From Alteromonadaceae bacterium (GTDB lineage Bacteria; Pseudomonadota; Gammaproteobacteria; Enterobacterales; Alteromonadaceae), in contig JABSOI010000043.1 in the NCBI GenBank assembly GCA_013216015.1, positions 1 to 53,747 on the forward strand: a stretch of 53,747 bases of DNA. Reading direction: 5' to 3'. The notes beneath the pieces are model-generated. The model was given only the letters and a program-made list of their open reading frames with translations. It made no database searches and was not told the origin of the DNA. Positions 1 through 8,523 of the stretch are shown here, in pieces; positions within the stretch are counted from its first letter, which is position 1; each line of letters starts with the position of its first letter. A program made the translations under genes and the position numbers.

Positions 1-1221
1 AAAAAACCACCACTGGAAATGCGCTTGCGTGTGCTCAGTGCCATCGATTATGCACCCGGTGATTCTATCAGGCAGCGTATTAAACACGTTGCCAGCCAAC
101 CCTTTACCGATGCTCAAACCAATATCAGTTATCAGTTTACCTGGCGAACGGTCAGCACCTGGCTTTATCGCTTTAAAAAAGATGGCATTACTACGCTCGA
201 TAATAAAACGCGTCGGGATAAAAACAGCTACCGTAAAATTCAACCCAATGAGTTAGGTGAAGCGATAAATGAAGTGTTACCCACCCTTGGTCGCAGTAAA
301 AACGGCAACATCCCCAAAATGGCCTTGTACCGTCAGTTAATCAAGCAAGGTTATGTACAGCGCAGTCAACTTTCTCAAACCTCTTTCTATCGCATGGTGC
401 GAGACAATGAGTTGCTTAACCTTGAGCAAAGTATAAAGCTTAGACATTCATTTGCTATGCAGTTTGCCAATGAGTTGTGGCAGGCGGATACCATGTATGG
501 ACCTAGCATTAAACAAGCCGATGGAAAATGGCGTAAAACCTTTCTGATTGCCTTTATTGATGATGCCAGTCGTTTGATCACTCACGGAGAATTCTTCTAC
601 GCTGATAACACCGCCAATATGTGTGATGCCTTTCGTACTGCACTGTTCAAGCGTGGCAAGCCTGAGCGCTTGTACTTTGATAACGGAAGCAATTACACCT
701 CTAAAGAAATCCTGCAGGCTTGTTTACGACTCAATATTCATTTGTCACACGCGCCTATTCGTGACGGAGCCGCCAAAGGTAAAATAGAACGTTTTTTCAG
801 AGGTTTTCGTGATCGCTTTTTAGTGGAAAACAAAGACTTCTCTACCCTCGATGAATTGAATGAGCAAACCCACCACTGGATTGAAAATGATTACAACAGC
901 CAATACCACAGCGGTATTGGCATGGTGCCTCTTGATAGATTTACGCTGGATCATACCCGGATCACTTTTTTACATGATGATGAAACAACTGAAGAGGTAT
1001 TCTTTGTTGAAGAAAATAGAAAAGTCAGTAAAACCAATGTGTTTTCTATCAATTCGCAAAAATATGAATGCCCGGTGGACTTACGGGGAAAAACAATTCA
1101 GGTGCGTTTTAATCGTAATATTCGCGATAAGTTTATTGTTTATTTCCGTGAACAACGTATGGGACAAGCGACCTTGCTCGATTTACATTTTAATGCCAAA
1201 CAACGTATGAAGGAGCTTTAA
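1..1221 (+). CDS. TniA/TnsB-like DDE transposase (5' end may lie outside window)
   Basis: This is an integrase-core (rve) transposase that would cut and join the element ends. The reading frame is open to base 1, so the true start may be upstream; the first ATG is at 19 (400 aa). Counting from it, residues 1-140 hold a helix-turn-helix-like region with TWRTVSTWLYRFKK. The catalytic triad is visible as D157 (WQAD), D221 (YFDNG) and E257 (GKIERFF), giving a DD-35-E spacing. A small beta-rich C-terminal segment (Mu-transposase-like) ends the protein. One base separates its stop from the ATPase gene, which indicates a single transcript. IS481-type elements share the core, but the ATPase partner favours the Tn552/Tn5053 kind. 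Confidence 0.85.
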   Translation, partial: KKPPLEMRLRVLSAIDYAPGDSIRQRIKHVASQPFTDAQTNISYQFTWRTVSTWLYRFKKDGITTLDNKTRRDKNSYRKIQPNELGEAINEVLPTLGRSKNGNIPKMALYRQLIKQGYVQRSQLSQTSFYRMVRDNELLNLEQSIKLRHSFAMQFANELWQADTMYGPSIKQADGKWRKTFLIAFIDDASRLITHGEFFYADNTANMCDAFRTALFKRGKPERLYFDNGSNYTSKEILQACLRLNIHLSHAPIRDGAAKGKIERFFRGFRDRFLVENKDFSTLDELNEQTHHWIENDYNSQYHSGIGMVPLDRFTLDHTRITFLHDDETTEEVFFVEENRKVSKTNVFSINSQKYECPVDLRGKTIQVRFNRNIRDKFIVYFREQRMGQATLLDLHFNAKQRMKEL

Positions 1222-1222
1222 T

Positions 1223-2032
1223 ATGATCACTTCTATTTTTGCAACGACCAAAGAGCCGTTTAACCGAGGAAATTTAGCCTTATTAACCCAGCAGAAACAT
1301 ATCAGTGATATTGTCAAAATTCACGCGGGGCAAGGCGGTTTCTCTGTGATCCTCGGTGAGCCCGGTGTCGGTAAAAGTGTGCTGCGTGAGCATATTGAGC
1401 TCTGGCAAAGTGAGCGTGAAACTACGGTGGTATCACTATCGCGCACCATGCATACTTATTTAAATATCCTTAAACAATTAGCTGAATCGTTCAAACTTGA
1501 CGTACCTGCTAAAGCGCTGGAAACAGAGTTGATCAAAGCTGCATTTGAGCATATCCGACGTCGGAAAACCTTGTACATCTTAATTGATGAAGCACATTTG
1601 TTGCAGATGGACGTGTTGCGAAAGCTACGATTGCTGTTTGAGCGTTTCCCTAAAAAACATAACTTGATCTTATTTGGTCAGCCGGATCTATTGCACTATC
1701 TGTCACTCAATATTAATCAGGATATTAAGTCTCGGATCACCTTCTCACAAACGATTAAACCACTGAATGACGATGATCTTGAACGTTATATCATCAAGGA
1801 ATTAGAAGCCGTAAAAATGGGAGTTAACACCTTTGATAACGGGGCGGTTGAGGTGATCATACGCTCGTCTGCTGGAAACTTAAGGTTATGCCGCAATTTA
1901 TGCTATGCCAGTTTGATCGAAGCTTGTCGTGAAGCGAAGAAAATAGTGACCATCAGCCACGTTAATCAAGTGTTGGTGCAACCCCATTGGCGCTCACATG
2001 AGGAATTAATTAAACAGCAGGTGGCATCATGA
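1223..2032 (+). CDS. TniB/ExeA-like AAA+ ATPase of the transposon
   Basis: An AAA+ ATPase of 269 aa, close to the length I recall for the Tn552 p271 and TniB proteins. Walker A is at residues 45-52 (GEPGVGKS) and Walker B at about 117-124 (LYILIDEAH). A sensor-like region follows (LILFGQPDLL) and then a helical lid. In related transposons this subunit binds DNA with ATP, selects the target and activates the transposase. It sits directly behind the transposase and overlaps the small third gene by ATGA, so translation is probably coupled. The family resemblance to the ATPase ExeA of type II secretion clusters reflects shared ancestry; nothing here suggests secretion. Confidence 0.85.
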   Translation: MITSIFATTKEPFNRGNLALLTQQKHISDIVKIHAGQGGFSVILGEPGVGKSVLREHIELWQSERETTVVSLSRTMHTYLNILKQLAESFKLDVPAKALETELIKAAFEHIRRRKTLYILIDEAHLLQMDVLRKLRLLFERFPKKHNLILFGQPDLLHYLSLNINQDIKSRITFSQTIKPLNDDDLERYIIKELEAVKMGVNTFDNGAVEVIIRSSAGNLRLCRNLCYASLIEACREAKKIVTISHVNQVLVQPHWRSHEELIKQQVAS

Positions 2033-2208
2033 AATTTATCCAACTCACCCTTTATATCAGCGCGGATGAAGCGGAGACCATCATAGCCTTTATTGATGAG
2101 TTAAGAGAAGCTTTGGCGGTCAATTATGGCGAAGAAATAAGAGCAAACCAACGTGCCAGTCTGAGCATAACCAACTCGTCAGGAGATGATCATGATGATA
2201 TTTTTTAA
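2029..2208 (+). CDS. Small third protein of the transposon operon
   Basis: A 59-aa ORF whose ATG overlaps the stop of the ATPase gene (ATGA), implying coupled translation. The sequence starts MKFIQLTLYISADEAETIIA and ends in an acidic tail rich in Asp and His (GDDHDDIF). It has no signal peptide or membrane segment. I do not recognise a family. Its position as the last gene before the end repeats suggests an accessory transposition protein, but this rests on context only. Confidence 0.6.
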   Translation: MKFIQLTLYISADEAETIIAFIDELREALAVNYGEEIRANQRASLSITNSSGDDHDDIF

Positions 2209-2302
2209 GGGCTAAAACGATCATAAGCCGATAGAAATAAATGCTTAAACATCAATAATAAGGTGTTTGGGCATTCCCTCGTTTATCGTAGCGAAAATAG
2301 TC

Positions 2303-2496
2303 ACTACGATGAAATTGGCAGGTTTATTGGAGTCGACGTTAATTTGGCTGAAAGTATGATGGTGTTTGGGAAAAGTTATGATGTTATTTGGTTTATTGCA
2401 TTATTTTATTTTGGTAAACCTCCAAAATCGTATGATGATAAATTGGGAATGTAGCCTAAATATTGCCAAATTGTATGATAGATAATTTGGGAAAAA
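2303..2496 (+). repeat. Iterated transposon-end motifs (putative transposase-binding sites)
   Basis: At least four imperfect copies of one motif lie in the same orientation between the last transposon gene and the junction: 2354-2374, 2375-2391, 2429-2450 and 2471-2496, with a weaker one at 2303-2320. The shared core is TATGATG, a short A/T spacer, then TTTGGGAA. Tn7 and Tn5053 ends carry similar arrays of about 20-bp transposase sites. The 63-codon reading frame across this stretch looks accidental. Confidence 0.6.
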
Positions 2497-2515
2497 GTAC
2501 GGCAGGAAATTGGTC

Positions 2516-3412
2516 GGCTACAACAAGCTTTAATTCACTGAAGGTATAGGTAACCCCTTGAGGAGATTCTACAATGAACTTTTCGCCCAATCCGTTTGTA
2601 CGGTCGGCACAGACAATTCGCCAATTCGACTTGGTGATTTTGGGTTAATCAATTTTCGACGTGGGGCGACCATTATTTTTCAATAACTTTTCATTGACTT
2701 GTCCCGGAATACTTAAGGTATCGCCATTCCAGTATTCAAAACTCATAAAGGTACTGCCAAAGTCAGCTATCTCACCCGGGTTTAACTCACCACTACATTC
2801 CCGACCTTGCCCCCATGCACCAGAGTAACGGAATTTATTTTTCAGCAATGTCGTATGAATATGCGGAATATCAAGCATCCAATCGGCAAAATCCAGGGTG
2901 TTTTGATTACTGAAATGTCCGCCTTTAAAGGATCTCCGCAGGGCGACTTCAAGGCCATTGTTACCGGGTAAGCTAATATCGGTTTGCTGGAAACTTAATG
3001 AGCCCGTATTTAAATCAATACGCTCACCTAATAAGTCGGAGGTTTCAGGGGTAATTGAATCATTGACATTAAGACGTTCCATCACATCTTCATTTGCCTG
3101 TGGTGCCGTTGGAGTGCCTTGTGTTGTTGAAGGTGATAATAAGGGTGATCCACCCGAATTTCTTTCTTCAGGGGTCGGGTTGATTATCGTAGAGGAGATA
3201 AGCGTTGTAATGCTGGGATCGACATCATCTGTGTAAAGGGTCTCGGCACTTATTGGCAGTGACAACAGGGTTAACACAATCACACTTTTTCTGATTAAGT
3301 TGATTTGTCTAACGTTTTTTTTATCGTTAGTACGTTTATCGGTGTTTGTTGGCGGCTTAGCTATTTTGCCCATCCACGCTAATAGATTAAAAGTTGATAT
3401 TAATTTAGTCAT
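2516..3412 (-). pseudogene. RHS-family secreted protein, N-terminal part, broken by stop and transposon
   Basis: The intact part (2645-3412) encodes 255 aa. It has an N-terminal hydrophobic segment (SVIVLTLLSLPISA) with probable cleavage after ISA, a low-complexity Ser/Thr/Pro linker, and an RHS-type N-terminal domain with GERIDLNTGSLSF and RSFKGGHFSN. It ends at an in-frame TAA at 2645-2647. The same frame then continues with convincing coding sequence (TKSNWRIVCADRTNG and later TYTFSELKLVVADQF) up to about 2516, where the transposon end begins. It was therefore a long RHS gene that lost function by one nonsense change (TAA, perhaps from TAC or TAT) and by insertion. Its start overlaps the stop of the upstream 129-aa gene as TAATG. 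Confidence 0.75.
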
Positions 3413-3801
3413 TACAGCACACTCCCTTGCTCATCGGTTTCTACCACCGGACTGCCGAGTACATCGGTATGGATATAGGTAACTTTTTTGGTTGATTTTG
3501 CGGGTTTTGTTGATTTGCTTGTTAATAAAGTTGTTGCATTAACTGTGGTGCCAAAATTCGATTGTGATTGTGATTGTGATTGTGATTGTGATTGTGATTG
3601 TGATTGTGTTGCCGAATTTTGAGACTCGTTTAGCGTTATATTGTGAGAAAGTTTTATATGCCTTATATCGGGTGTTCCTGATACTTTTTCATTTGACTCC
3701 TTCTGCTCGTTTGTTTCTTGCCAGGTAAAATCATCTTGTGCGTAATTGTTTAATGAAATAATGCACAAAAAAAGGGCGGGTAACTTCGTAAATATATACA
3801 T
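3412..3801 (-). CDS. Small secreted protein ending in an RHS core motif
   Basis: 129 aa with a clear signal peptide (MYIFTKLPALFLCIISLNNYA, cleavage probably before QDD), a polar region with eight Ser-Gln pairs, then YIHTDVLGSPVVETDEQG, the conserved motif found near the end of RHS cores. It stops just after that motif (GSVL), where an RHS protein would normally continue into its core end and variable tip. The stop overlaps the next RHS gene start (TAATG). It looks like a recombination product or a truncated RHS tail placed in front of another RHS gene. Whether it still works is unknown. Confidence 0.6.
   Translation of the reverse strand: MYIFTKLPALFLCIISLNNYAQDDFTWQETNEQKESNEKVSGTPDIRHIKLSHNITLNESQNSATQSQSQSQSQSQSQSQSNFGTTVNATTLLTSKSTKPAKSTKKVTYIHTDVLGSPVVETDEQGSVL
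3560..3607 (-). repeat. Hexanucleotide repeat encoding (Ser-Gln)8
   Basis: Eight tandem copies of GATTGT on the plus strand encode SQ repeats in the minus-strand 129-aa protein. The unit is a multiple of three, so copy-number slippage would change protein length but not reading frame. Confidence 0.9.
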
Positions 3802-4279
3802 GCATGTTCATCCTTAAATATTATATTACGGGTTATTACGGGCGCTACCCTACCGTACGTAAAGAACACCAAAAAACAATAAAAATCGATCAAAAAATAA
3901 ACAGTTGTAGATTAAAAAGTAGATGACTAGGTTTGGCGTGATCAGGTTTTTCGGTTATAAAGAATGCAGGAAGGTTAAGGTTTATTTATGAATGATTTTG
4001 TTGAAATATTTTGTTATATCAATGATTTTCCATTGATATTTATTCATGAATGGGAAAGGGTATTAGGAAAAAATTAACACTCCCATGGAGATTTCCACCG
4101 CGTGTAAGAACTTTGTTAGCATAAAATACTACGATATTTATGTAAACTTTGTGATTAATATGATTATTAGGTGGAATTTATACTTTTAAAAAAGCATGGA
4201 ATAAAAAGGGTGCATGTAGCACCCTTATCAATAATTTACAGTATTTAGCGAAAAAATTTAGCTTAAATACTTGCTTTAA
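3802..4279. other. Intergenic region with hairpins
   Basis: No convincing gene. A perfect 9-bp hairpin (ATATCAATG, loop of 6, CATTGATAT) lies at 4016-4039 and has no U-tract. The terminator of the symporter gene is at 4206-4226. The rest is plain AT-rich sequence and probably carries the promoter of the 129-aa gene. Confidence 0.5.
4206..4226 (-). terminator. Intrinsic terminator of the symporter gene
   Basis: Stem AAGGGTGC / GCACCCTT with a 5-nt loop. Read on the minus strand it is followed by a T-rich run, and it lies 54 bp past the end of the symporter gene. Confidence 0.8.
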
Positions 4280-5617
4280 TTAATCCTTCAAATGATGAAA
4301 ATCAATTTCTTCAATATCTTTACCTGCATTTTCATCTAAAAAGATTTCTTCATTAAATTGGTTTTCTTTTTTACCGACCACGATTGTGACCATAGTATCG
4401 CCAGTTACATTCACAGCAGAACGTGTCATATCCAGAAGACGGTCAACACCAATGATTAAGCCAATACCTTCAACTGGTAAACCAACCTGATCAAGCACCA
4501 TCGCAAGCATAATTAATCCGACACCCGGAACGCCGGCAGTACCGATAGAAGCCAGGGTTGCAGTAAGAATTACCATTAAATAATCTGACAATGTAAGATC
4601 AACATTAAAGACCTGAGCAATAAATACCGTTGCTACACCTTGCATAATTGCGGTTCCATCCATATTGATAGTAGCGCCTAATGGTACGGTAAACGAAGCA
4701 ATTGAATTATTAACACCCATTTTTTTGGTTGCAGATTCCAGTGTTACCGGAATTGTGGCATTACTACTGGCAGTTGAAAAAGCAAATAGTGCTGTTGTGC
4801 GCATTTTTTTCAGGAAAATTAGAGGATTTAACCCGGTAAGTACTTTTAATATTATTGGATAGGTGACAAATGCATGAGTCAGCAGGACAAATAAAACAAC
4901 CAGGAAGTAAACAATAAGATTACCAAAGGTGTTTAGCGATAAATCGGTAAATAATGTCGCCATTAAGCAGAATACGCCGTAAGGCGCAAGATTCATTAAG
5001 ATGGTTACCAGACGCATGATTACTGCATTCAAATCTTCAAATAATTTAGCTATCCTTTGGCCGGCTTCCCCGGATAAAGCCATTGCAATACCAAATAACA
5101 AAGCAAAAACGATAACCTGTAACATATTGCCTTCTGCAAATGCGGCAAATGGATTACTCGGGAACATTTGTATAAACACTTGAGCTAATGAAGGAGCTTC
5201 TCTACTGGCAAATGTGGTGTTGGCGGCCATGTTGACACCTTCACCCGGACCTACTAATAAAGCAATGGTCATAGCAAAGGTGATGGCGATGGCTGTTGTC
5301 AATAAATATAAGGTAATAGTTTTCCCACCAATTCGACCAAGTTTTGTTGTGTCTTTTAAAGAACAGGTACCACAAATAAGTGATACAAAGACCAGCGGTA
5401 CGACTAGCATTCGTAAACTGGCAACAAAAATTTCCCCTCCCACATTGAATAATCCATCAACGAAAAAGCCCCGTAGTGATAAATCAGCGAAAATTAATGG
5501 GATAACCAGATCAGAACCATCTGGCATCAGTAGTTGTAAAATTTGACCAAGAACTATACCTGCAACCATACCAATGATGATGCGAGTAGTTAAACTTGTA
5601 GGCTTGTTTGTGCTCAT
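4280..5617 (-). CDS. Dicarboxylate/amino acid:cation symporter (DAACS family)
   Basis: 445-aa inner-membrane carrier of the GltP/DctA family (SLC1-like fold) that couples uptake of glutamate, aspartate or C4-dicarboxylates to Na+ or H+. Visible hallmarks are hairpin 1 with ASSNATIPVT, the NMDGT motif within GATINMDGTAIM, hairpin 2 with GTAGVPGVGLIML, and the last helix GVDRLLDMTRSAVNVTGD, whose Asp, Arg and Thr/Asn line the substrate site in the family. About eight hydrophobic helices run through the protein and the C-terminal tail is acidic. The substrate cannot be fixed from sequence alone; the Arg in the last helix suits acidic substrates. It is monocistronic with its own terminator. Confidence 0.9.
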   Translation of the reverse strand: MSTNKPTSLTTRIIIGMVAGIVLGQILQLLMPDGSDLVIPLIFADLSLRGFFVDGLFNVGGEIFVASLRMLVVPLVFVSLICGTCSLKDTTKLGRIGGKTITLYLLTTAIAITFAMTIALLVGPGEGVNMAANTTFASREAPSLAQVFIQMFPSNPFAAFAEGNMLQVIVFALLFGIAMALSGEAGQRIAKLFEDLNAVIMRLVTILMNLAPYGVFCLMATLFTDLSLNTFGNLIVYFLVVLFVLLTHAFVTYPIILKVLTGLNPLIFLKKMRTTALFAFSTASSNATIPVTLESATKKMGVNNSIASFTVPLGATINMDGTAIMQGVATVFIAQVFNVDLTLSDYLMVILTATLASIGTAGVPGVGLIMLAMVLDQVGLPVEGIGLIIGVDRLLDMTRSAVNVTGDTMVTIVVGKKENQFNEEIFLDENAGKDIEEIDFHHLKD

Positions 5618-5954
5618 AATAATGATTTTCTTTTATTTATAGTTATAGAATTAAAGTAACATTTAATATTGTTTATTTAACATTGTTCATCTCATAAATG
5701 GTAACTCGCTCATTAAATCATATTTAAAATTTTTTTTAAATGTTTATGTGCGAAGAGATTCGTAACTGTTTCCTGTTGGTAAAAACATCCATAGACTAAC
5801 AATAAATAGTTTATTTAAAAACTTAAATTTTGAAAGATATTGCAACTTTTTACAGGTTTTTTCATAAGTTAGTGACCCTTTTTTTAATTTATCAGTTAAG
5901 ATGAATAATAAGTGAGTTTTGAATTGATAATATAAAGACCAGGGAGATGCTTTG
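5618..5954. other. Divergent promoter region
   Basis: This 337-bp gap separates the minus-strand symporter gene from the plus-strand lipoprotein gene and should hold both promoters. It is very AT-rich and I see no clear operator or RNA. An AGGGAG ribosome-binding site at 5941-5946 serves the lipoprotein start. Confidence 0.5.
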
Positions 5955-8423
5955 ATGGGCCTACTTCGATGTTTCAGTTTTTTGATGTTTCTTACACTGC
6001 TGGCAAGTTGTGGAGGGGGTAGTTTAAGTACAGGAGAGGTTGACGGTGATAATACTTCCTCACGTTCCATTAGCTTGGCGCTCAGTAATAATACCGTTAC
6101 TGGTCAGGCACCTGTAACCGTTACGGCTACAGTAAAAGAGGGGAGTACGGTAATCTCCGGTGTTGTTGTTACATTTTCGAGTACGTTAGGGAGTTTTTCA
6201 CCAAGTTCAGGTACTGCACTTACCAATGCTGACGGGGTTGCTACAATTACCTTAAATGCCGGGGACGTTCAGGGGGCTGGTACAGTAACGGCATTGGTGC
6301 CTGATGGTACTGAAGCCAGTATAAGTTTTACTACCCAGGGTGATGGCAGTGTCGGAAATATTAATATTTTTGTATCGTTGCTGGATAGCGAAGATAATGA
6401 GACTGATACTATTACGTCTTCCAAACCCGGCAAAATTCAAGCAACCATTAATGGTATAAGTTCACCTATGATTGTTACTTTTACTTCTGATGTGGGTGAC
6501 ATTCCAATTTCAACCGCTATTACTGATGTTAATAATCAAGCTACCGTTGATATTTTTGCTGGTGGAACTTTAGGGGCGGGCACTATTACTGCGTCAATAA
6601 ACAGTGGTGAATTTGGTACTGTTTTACTCGTCGTAGGGTCGTCAGACGTTCTTATGGGCAGCGGTGAACCGTTTGTTGAAGGTCAAGCTGATATTAGTCT
6701 GGCACAAATTTCAGCAGGTGGTACTACAGTAGTATTGGTTAAAATTGTAGATGATCAAGGTAACTTATTTACTGAAACTGTGGACGTGAATTTTTCATCC
6801 GGTTGCACTAGTTTAACTCCTGCCACGGCAACATTAAGCTCTCCTATCACTACTTCAAACGGTATAGCCACTAGTACTTATCTGGCCAAAGGCTGTGTGG
6901 GAGAAGATACGATAAATGTTACCGCAAATGCGGGTGGTATAAACTTATCAGCGAATGGTGTGGTGAATGTATTGCCTGCTGATGTTGGCAGTATTGAATT
7001 TGTATCAGTAACTCCTGAAAATATTTCTATTCTGGGAACGGGGGGATTAGGGGGTTCTGAAAGTTCGACTGTAGTTTTTAGGATACTGGATACAAATAGC
7101 AACCCGGTAAATAATCAATTAGTAAATTTTTCATTGAATACTGATGTTGGTGGAATTACCCTCATTCCTTTGAGCGCGACTACTGATAATAACGGATTGG
7201 TTCAAACCGTTATAAATTCAGGTACCGTTGCTACCAGTGTAAGAGTACAAGCCAATATAGACGGAAGTGATCCGCTGATATCTTCGCAATCAAGTTTATT
7301 GGTAGTTTCAACAGGTATTCCGGATCAGGATAGTTTTAGTTTATCAGCATCGACAGTTAACCCTGAAGCTTGGGATATTGATGGTACAGAAGTGGAAGTT
7401 ATTGCTCGTCTGGCAGATGCCTTCAATAACCCGGTACCTGACGGTACAGCAGTTAGCTTTACTACAGAAGGTGGTTCTATTGATTCTTCCTGTATAACTC
7501 TAAATGGTGTTTGTACAGTAACTTGGCGAAGCCAACTTCCAAAACCTGAAGGCCATTATCTATGGCATAAAACAGATAGTGATAATAACTGGAGTGGTGA
7601 TCCTGACGTAATACATCCCCCTGAAGAGCAAAATACTTTAGGGCAAAAATATGGTGGACGTGCAACTATATTAGCGACTGTTATTGGTGAGGAGTCATTT
7701 CCTGACCTTAATGGTAATGGTCGGTTTGATGCCAATGAAATGAGTGCATTTGCCGGAAATAATATTAGCGGGCTGCCTTATGACTTAAAAGAGGCGTTTG
7801 TAGATCACAACGAAGATAGTTTTTTTAATCCGGGTGAGGCTGGCGGGGATACCGATGGTAGTGGCAGCTTAGAGACGTTTGTTGATTTTAATAACGACGG
7901 TTCTTTTACTGGCACCGATGGTAAATACAATGGCGTATTATGTTCTATTCCTTCACATGCTGGTTGTTCTGCACAAAAATCATTGAATGTCAGAAGAATG
8001 CTCACGTTGGTTATGTCTACCAGTACTGGTCTTATGCAGCTAATGGCAACAAATGACAGTGTTAATTCAATTGATGATGATAATGATCCAGACACGCCAA
8101 ATGTTCCTTCACCATTAGACGACCCAACTGACGATACGCTATATATTTCCGGTGAAAATTCTGGAAGTATCGTTTTTGCTGTTGCTGATTTACATAACCA
8201 GCCTATGCCTGCGGGCACTATAATAACAGCCGTAGCGACAGCGGGTTCTGTTGTTAGTGGAGGTAATTTTGTTTGGCCTAATGATAATCATAATGGTGGG
8301 GTTACGATCCCTGTAGGAATTAAAGGTGAAACAGAACCTAAATCAGGTGTTTTAATTATTGAAGCAGAAGCACCAAGTGGTTTAGTTACTTTATTAGGAA
8401 ACGTATCAATTGTTATTCAGTAA
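5955..8423 (+). CDS. Large lipoprotein with Ig-like (Big_1/invasin-type) domains
   Basis: About 822 aa. The start is set at ATG 5955, eight bases after AGGGAG; a TTG one codon upstream is possible. A lipobox ending LLASC puts the lipidated Cys at about residue 19, followed by a Gly/Ser linker. The N-terminal two thirds hold several bacterial Ig-like repeats with the signature NADGVATITL or NNGLVQTVI near each domain end, as in invasin/intimin Big_1 domains. From about residue 570 come Asp/Asn-rich calcium-type loops (DLNGNGRFDANE, DHNEDSFFNPGE, DFNNDGSF), then a last Ig-like domain. It is probably a surface or outer-membrane-anchored adhesin or structural protein; no enzyme motif is seen. Confidence 0.8.
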   Translation: MGLLRCFSFLMFLTLLASCGGGSLSTGEVDGDNTSSRSISLALSNNTVTGQAPVTVTATVKEGSTVISGVVVTFSSTLGSFSPSSGTALTNADGVATITLNAGDVQGAGTVTALVPDGTEASISFTTQGDGSVGNINIFVSLLDSEDNETDTITSSKPGKIQATINGISSPMIVTFTSDVGDIPISTAITDVNNQATVDIFAGGTLGAGTITASINSGEFGTVLLVVGSSDVLMGSGEPFVEGQADISLAQISAGGTTVVLVKIVDDQGNLFTETVDVNFSSGCTSLTPATATLSSPITTSNGIATSTYLAKGCVGEDTINVTANAGGINLSANGVVNVLPADVGSIEFVSVTPENISILGTGGLGGSESSTVVFRILDTNSNPVNNQLVNFSLNTDVGGITLIPLSATTDNNGLVQTVINSGTVATSVRVQANIDGSDPLISSQSSLLVVSTGIPDQDSFSLSASTVNPEAWDIDGTEVEVIARLADAFNNPVPDGTAVSFTTEGGSIDSSCITLNGVCTVTWRSQLPKPEGHYLWHKTDSDNNWSGDPDVIHPPEEQNTLGQKYGGRATILATVIGEESFPDLNGNGRFDANEMSAFAGNNISGLPYDLKEAFVDHNEDSFFNPGEAGGDTDGSGSLETFVDFNNDGSFTGTDGKYNGVLCSIPSHAGCSAQKSLNVRRMLTLVMSTSTGLMQLMATNDSVNSIDDDNDPDTPNVPSPLDDPTDDTLYISGENSGSIVFAVADLHNQPMPAGTIITAVATAGSVVSGGNFVWPNDNHNGGVTIPVGIKGETEPKSGVLIIEAEAPSGLVTLLGNVSIVIQ

Positions 8424-8470
8424 GTTTATGTTTTATTAGTTATTCGATCATTAGCTATAAATTATAAGAG

Positions 8471-8496
8471 AAAAGCCGTTCAAGTGAACGGCTTTT
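8471..8496. terminator. Bidirectional intrinsic terminator
   Basis: Perfect 11-bp stem AAAAGCCGTTC / GAACGGCTTTT with an AAGT loop, A-run on one side and T-run on the other. It lies between the convergent lipoprotein and ureohydrolase genes and can serve both. Confidence 0.9.
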
Positions 8497-8523
8497 TAGT
8501 AGCAATTATTTTAAAAATCTATC

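Larger units (their letters stand above)
1..2505. mobile_element. Tn552/Tn5053/Tn7-like transposon, right part
   Basis: Three tightly packed plus-strand genes (DDE transposase, AAA+ ATPase, small third gene) are followed by a 200-300 bp non-coding tail of repeated motifs. This is the arrangement of transposons that use a TniA/TnsB transposase with a TniB/TnsC-type ATPase, and the tail resembles their arrays of transposase-binding sites. The left end lies outside the window. The right boundary is not exact: interrupted RHS coding frame is recognisable up to about 2516, so the end falls roughly at 2497-2525. The target duplication cannot be read because the other end is missing. Confidence 0.75.

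Noticed and set aside
2263-2454. 63-codon frame after the transposon genes
   Set aside because: It starts with GTG, lies across the repeated end motifs, and its composition follows the repeats. No ribosome-binding site.
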